Assembly: GCA_964449985.1 (NCBI GenBank)
Contig: CAYVCG010000081.1
Coordinates: 1-7,784, forward strand
Reading direction: 5' to 3'
DNA length: 7,784 nucleotides
From: CAYVCG01 sp964449985
Lineage (GTDB): Bacteria; Bacillota; Clostridia; Lachnospirales; WRAX01
Program-made: the position numbers and the translations under genes
Part shown: positions 5,124-7,784 of the stretch, one piece after another
Numbering within the stretch: the first letter of the stretch is position 1
How the letters are laid out: every line of letters starts with the position of its first letter
The notes under the pieces: model-generated
Database searches by the model: none
What the model saw: only the letters and a program-made list of their open reading frames with translations
Told to the model about the DNA's origin: nothing

Positions 5124-5378
5124 TTAATTTTCGCTAATAAGTTTATACATCTCTAATATAGACGCTCTGGATATTTTCTTTCCCCTATATTCGATCAAAT
5201 CATCTGTTTGCCCGGTGAAAATATCTCCTTCCTCATACTTTCTTAAAACAATTTTTTCATCTTGAAGGCTTATATCCAGTTTATCGCCTTCATTAATATT
5301 AAGCGTCTTTCTCATTTCAATTGGAAGCACAACCCGCCCCAGCTCATCAAGCTTTCTTTGTATGCCCGAAGTCTTCAT
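5124..5378 (-). CDS. AbrB-family transition-state transcriptional regulator
   Basis: The 84-aa protein has an N-terminal SpoVT-AbrB swapped-hairpin DNA-binding domain: GIQRKLDELGRVVLPIEMRK at 5-24. Counting from this start, Arg8, Arg15 and Arg23, the DNA-contacting residues of B. subtilis AbrB, are all conserved and Arg24 is Lys. A shortened AbrB-like C-terminal oligomerisation segment follows (FTGQTDDLIEYRGKKIS), but the Cys54 position of AbrB is not a cysteine here. It is too short for SpoVT, which carries an extra GAF-like domain. I place the start at ATG 5378 because GGAG lies 8 nt upstream of it, and because AbrB numbering begins at the equivalent Met; ATG 5384 is possible but only 2 nt from the site. 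The gene has its own promoter. Its targets are unknown; such proteins usually repress post-exponential genes. The stop lies one base from the N gap, so the 3' context is invisible. Confidence 0.9.
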   Translation of the reverse strand: MKTSGIQRKLDELGRVVLPIEMRKTLNINEGDKLDISLQDEKIVLRKYEEGDIFTGQTDDLIEYRGKKISRASILEMYKLISEN

Positions 5379-5386
5379 ATTCATTT

Positions 5387-5392
5387 CTCCTT
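5387..5392 (-). promoter_or_regulatory. Shine-Dalgarno deciding the AbrB-like start
   Basis: AAGGAG on the - strand lies 2 nt from ATG 5384 and 8 nt from ATG 5378. Normal spacing favours the second ATG, which gives the same N-terminus (MK-TSG) as mature AbrB (MKSTG). Confidence 0.65.
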
Positions 5393-5414
5393 TTGTTTTA
5401 TATAATTCTTATAT

Positions 5415-5443
5415 ACATTACCATAATTTACATTTATTGTCAA
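5415..5443 (-). promoter_or_regulatory. Sigma-A promoter of the AbrB-like gene
   Basis: On the - strand a perfect TTGACA (5443-5438) is followed by a 17-nt spacer ending in TGG and by TAATGT (5420-5415), an extended -10 with a weak hexamer. It lies about 30 nt upstream of the start codon. This is the best vegetative promoter in the window. Confidence 0.6.
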
Positions 5444-5498
5444 TAAAGCGTATTAAATATTAATATAATTGTAAAAATAATAAAATAAAGCAAAATTG

Positions 5499-5560
5499 CC
5501 AAAAAAATTACAAACCGGCTACAAATAGGCTTCGTACGAAACCAATCTGTAACCGGTTTG
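5499..5560 (-). terminator. Terminator of the amino acid ABC transporter operon
   Basis: The arms CAAACCGGCTACA (5511-5523) and TGTAACCGGTTTG (5548-5560) form a 13-bp stem with one mismatch. The 24-nt loop contains a second small hairpin around TTCGTACGAA (5531-5540). On the - strand the stem is followed by TAATTTTTTTGG, a U-tract. It lies 31 nt after the stop of the substrate-binding protein gene and insulates it from the AbrB-like gene. Confidence 0.85.
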
Positions 5561-5591
5561 AAATAACTGATATTAAAGTTCTAAAAAAATA

Positions 5592-6362
5592 TTATTGCTC
5601 GTTGATTGTTTCCTTGGAATATTTAATGACGAATTGCTCAATATCACCATTGTCTATAAGTCTTTGAAGAACTTTATTGATTGTATTTAACATTTCCGTA
5701 TTACCTTTTTTAACCGCTATAGCGTATTGCTCGGATTCAAAAGCAGCCTCATCAACAACATTTTTAAGATCAGAATTAAGAGCAACCATAGCTTCAGCCG
5801 TATGAGAGTCTATAACGACTGCATCGAGCCTGCCTTGTTTAAGGTCTTGAACAGCTTCCATACCTGATTTATATGAGCTTAAATTAGTTACGCCCATATC
5901 AATACAAGCCTTCTCGCCAGTATATGCCTGAACAACGCCAACATTTTTATCCAAAATATCAGCTGCGGAATTGATCGTTGTATTATCAGCTTTAACAATT
6001 ATGTATTGCATAGCTGTGTAATAAGGAATCGAAAAATCCATGCTTTCGCGTCTTTCGTCATCAGCTGTTATACCTGCCGCCGCGAAATCCACATTGCCTG
6101 AAGGAACAGCCGCAAGAACGGACAAAAATTCCATATTGTCAACTACCAATTCTTTGTTTAATTCCTTTGCAATCTCAAGAGAAATAGCAATATCAACGCC
6201 AGAAATATTTCCTACAAGGCCGTTGCTTGTTATGTATTCAAACGGCGGGAAAGAAGCATTCGTCGCCACCTTTACTGTATTAGCACCACCCCCGCAGGCT
6301 GATAATGCCGTTACACATGTTACACACGCCAAAATAGTTGCAACAACTTTTTTAAACTTCAT
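5592..6362 (-). CDS. Polar amino acid ABC transporter substrate-binding lipoprotein
   Basis: This 256-aa protein captures an amino acid outside the cell and hands it to the permease. It has a lipoprotein signal: a KFKK start, a hydrophobic core and the lipobox LSAC with Cys23 as the lipidated residue. The family 3 solute-binding domain follows: KVATNASFPPFEY (31-43), GVDIAISLEIAKEL (56-69), VDFAAAGITADDERR (91-105) and MDFSIPYYTAMQYIIVK (108-124). GRLDAVVID (177-185) and EQYAIAVKKG (211-220) complete it. By family precedent Arg104/105 and Asp185 hold the substrate carboxylate and amino group. Length is typical. The start at 6362 follows AAGGAGGAG. It is the last gene of a three-gene - strand operon, 27 nt after the ATPase gene. 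The exact substrate (glutamine, histidine, arginine or cystine type) cannot be told from sequence alone. Confidence 0.93.
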   Translation of the reverse strand: MKFKKVVATILACVTCVTALSACGGGANTVKVATNASFPPFEYITSNGLVGNISGVDIAISLEIAKELNKELVVDNMEFLSVLAAVPSGNVDFAAAGITADDERRESMDFSIPYYTAMQYIIVKADNTTINSAADILDKNVGVVQAYTGEKACIDMGVTNLSSYKSGMEAVQDLKQGRLDAVVIDSHTAEAMVALNSDLKNVVDEAAFESEQYAIAVKKGNTEMLNTINKVLQRLIDNGDIEQFVIKYSKETINEQ

Positions 6363-6389
6363 AAATAAAACTCCTCCTTAAAAATATGC

Positions 6390-7112
6390 TTATAAAACTT
6401 TACTTAAAAACGATCGAGTCCTCTCGTTTTTTGGATTACTAAAGATCAGGCTCGGAGGCCCTTGCTCCATAATGATGCCCTCATCTATAAAAATCACCCT
6501 TGAAGCAACCTCCTGCGCGAAGCGCATTTCGTGGGTGACGACCAGCATAGTCATACCGTCATCAGCAAGGTCTTTCATAACTTGCAAAACCTCCCCGACC
6601 ATCTCAGGATCCAACGCACTAGTTGGTTCGTCAAAAAGCATTATCTCCGGCTCCATAGCAAGCGCCCTCGCTATAGCAACCCTTTGCTTCTGACCACCGG
6701 AAAGCTGAGCTGGATACGCATCGCGTTTATCAATGAGCCCGACGCGCTTTAAAAGACGTTCTGCAAGGCTTTCTGCCTCCTGCCTTGGGATACGCTTTAT
6801 TTTAGTAGGGCCCAAAGTGATATTATCAATTACAGACATATGCGGAAAAAGGTTAAACTGTTGGAAAACCATACCCATTTTTTCCCGCACTTTATTAACG
6901 TTTGTACGCCTGTCTGTTATTTCCTTGTTATCTATTTTTATAGTTCCCTTGGTTGGTATCTCCAAAAGATTCAAACAGCGGAGTAACGTACTCTTTCCGG
7001 AACCCGAAGGGCCAATGATAACAACCTTTTCGCCTTGCTTAAATTCCTCAGTTATACCCTTTAAAACTTCAAGCTTTCCGAATCTTTTATGTAAATCGTT
7101 CACTAATATCAT
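6390..7112 (-). CDS. Polar amino acid ABC transporter ATP-binding protein (GlnQ/HisP type)
   Basis: The 240-aa ATPase powers the importer from the cytoplasmic side as a dimer bound to the permease. All nucleotide-binding motifs are present in order: Walker A GPSGSGKST (34-42), Q-loop at Gln84/85 (VFQQFNLFPH), signature LSGGQKQRVAIARAL (137-151), Walker B IMLFDEPTSALDPE (157-170) and switch His194 (VVTHEM). QQFNLFPHMS and the ALDPEMVGEVL continuation are typical of the polar amino acid uptake subfamily, and 240 aa is the normal length for it. ATG 7112 has an AAGGGGGG site. It is preceded by the permease stop at a distance of 21 nt and followed by the lipoprotein gene, so the three form one operon. 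Nothing unusual is seen. Confidence 0.95.
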   Translation of the reverse strand: MILVNDLHKRFGKLEVLKGITEEFKQGEKVVIIGPSGSGKSTLLRCLNLLEIPTKGTIKIDNKEITDRRTNVNKVREKMGMVFQQFNLFPHMSVIDNITLGPTKIKRIPRQEAESLAERLLKRVGLIDKRDAYPAQLSGGQKQRVAIARALAMEPEIMLFDEPTSALDPEMVGEVLQVMKDLADDGMTMLVVTHEMRFAQEVASRVIFIDEGIIMEQGPPSLIFSNPKNERTRSFLSKVL

Positions 7113-7133
7113 TTTATTCCCCCCTTGTCCCCT

Positions 7134-7784
7134 TTATGTCCTTGCTTCAGCTGTTCTTATATCGGATTTTCTAAGCCGTTTCTCAAGAGCTGACAGGCTT
7201 ATTGTCAACAACTTAATGATGATATAATATAAAATCGCAGAACCAATAAGAGGATATGCAACGTCAAACGTTCGGCTTTGGATACCCATAGCAAGCTTTG
7301 TCAAATCGTCTATAGCAGCATAACCAGCAATCGCCGTTTCCTTTATCAAAACAACAAATTCATTAACAAGCGCCGGCAATATGTTTTTAATAGCCTGTGG
7401 AACAACTATGTATCTAAGCGTTTGCGCATGAGTAAGACCGATAGAGCGCCCGGCCTCCGTTTGCCCGTGATCAATAGACAAAATACCGGCTCGCATAATT
7501 TCGGCAACATAAGCACCGCTGTTTATACCGAAGGCAATCGCTGCAATAACTAGCTTATTAAGAGGAGAACCGTTAAAAATAACGAAATAAACTATTAACA
7601 ACTGGGTAACAGATGGCGTTCCTCTGATAACGTCTATATAAACATATGCTATCCAGTTAAGCGGCTTAAACTTTGACAGCTTAAAAAGGCACATTACTAT
7701 TCCTATAATAATACCGATAAGCATCGCAAGGAGCGACAGAATAATCGTGTTTCTAAGGCCAATTAAAAAGAACATATACCTATC
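7134..7784 (-). CDS. Polar amino acid ABC transporter permease (HisM/GlnP type), 5' end outside window
   Basis: This is the membrane subunit of the importer, cut by the right edge. The first Met visible is at 7775, but the frame stays open to 7784 (DRY before MFFLIG), and relatives usually carry 10-20 residues before this point, so the true start is probably outside. About five membrane helices are visible: around TIILSLLAMLIGIIIGIV, an IAYVYIDVIRGTP loop followed by TQLLIVYFVIF, then VIAAIAFGINSGAY, VNEFVVLIKETAIAGY and IGSAILYYIIIKL. The cytoplasmic EAA loop that docks the ATPase is intact: EAGRSIGLTHAQ, then IVVPQAIKNILPAL. The conserved RGTP motif supports the polar amino acid subfamily. 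The basic C-terminus (EKRLRKSDIR) is normal. Any operon promoter must lie to the right. Confidence 0.92.
   Translation of the reverse strand, partial: DRYMFFLIGLRNTIILSLLAMLIGIIIGIVMCLFKLSKFKPLNWIAYVYIDVIRGTPSVTQLLIVYFVIFNGSPLNKLVIAAIAFGINSGAYVAEIMRAGILSIDHGQTEAGRSIGLTHAQTLRYIVVPQAIKNILPALVNEFVVLIKETAIAGYAAIDDLTKLAMGIQSRTFDVAYPLIGSAILYYIIIKLLTISLSALEKRLRKSDIRTAEART

Noticed and set aside
4935..5156. Open frame on the + strand running through the N gap
   Set aside because: Half of it is unknown sequence, it has no ribosome site or family resemblance, and its end overlaps the AbrB-like gene antisense.
5124..5378. Considered as SpoVT
   Set aside because: SpoVT is about twice as long because of a GAF-like domain; this protein ends after a short AbrB-like C-terminus.
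5511..5560. Complex hairpin considered as a riboswitch or T-box leader
   Set aside because: It lies after the stop of the transporter operon and is followed by a U-tract, with no leader position for a downstream gene on the same strand; a terminator explains it.
6733..7227. 164-codon open frame on the + strand opposite the ABC ATPase
   Set aside because: It is antisense to clear ABC transporter genes with all motifs intact, has no family resemblance and spans the ATPase-permease junction.
1..7784. CRISPR arrays, tRNA or rRNA genes, insertion sequences
   Set aside because: No spaced direct repeats, cloverleaf-like sequences, rRNA segments, transposase frames or IS-type terminal repeats were seen on either strand.

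Overview
The window is AT-rich DNA from an endospore-forming Firmicute, most likely a member of the Clostridia. This rests on a spoVA operon whose proteins align by eye along their whole length with Bacillus subtilis SpoVAA, AB, AC, AD and AE(b), on a CotF-family coat protein pair, on an AbrB-type regulator and on strong AGGAGG/GAGGTG ribosome binding sites. A run of exactly 100 N (5023-5122) shows it comes from a scaffolded draft or metagenome assembly, so linkage across that point is assembler-inferred.

Layout. At 1-360, a rho-independent terminator for a + strand gene lying to the left abuts a broken M15-type peptidoglycan peptidase on the - strand. At 435-4355, a + strand sporulation operon runs: short one-helix membrane protein (57 aa), spoVAA, spoVAB, spoVAC, spoVAD, an unrecognised membrane protein with a C-terminal zinc ribbon (208 aa), spoVAE. 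The genes are tightly packed or overlapping, except for a 151-nt gap before the unrecognised gene. A very strong bidirectional terminator (4360-4399) separates this operon from a convergent - strand pair encoding a 60-aa helical protein and a CotF-like coat protein (4413-4886). After the N gap come, all on the - strand, an AbrB-like regulator with a recognisable sigma-A promoter, a hairpin terminator, and a polar amino acid ABC uptake operon (permease -> ATPase -> lipoprotein). The permease is cut by the right edge.

Function. The SpoVA proteins form the inner-membrane route by which dipicolinic acid enters the forespore and leaves at germination. SpoVAC and SpoVAE are paralogous membrane subunits, and SpoVAD is the thiolase-fold DPA-binding protein. 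spoVAEa and spoVAF are not found: the terminator follows spoVAE directly. The CotF pair is probably expressed in the same developmental programme. The amino acid importer and AbrB-like protein look like ordinary transition-state/vegetative functions.

The most interesting items are the 208-aa protein (PH-like beta domain, two membrane helices, CxxC-x14-CxxC ribbon) lodged between spoVAD and spoVAE, and the small membrane protein that leads the operon and overlaps spoVAA. Both are candidates for undescribed accessory factors of the DPA channel.
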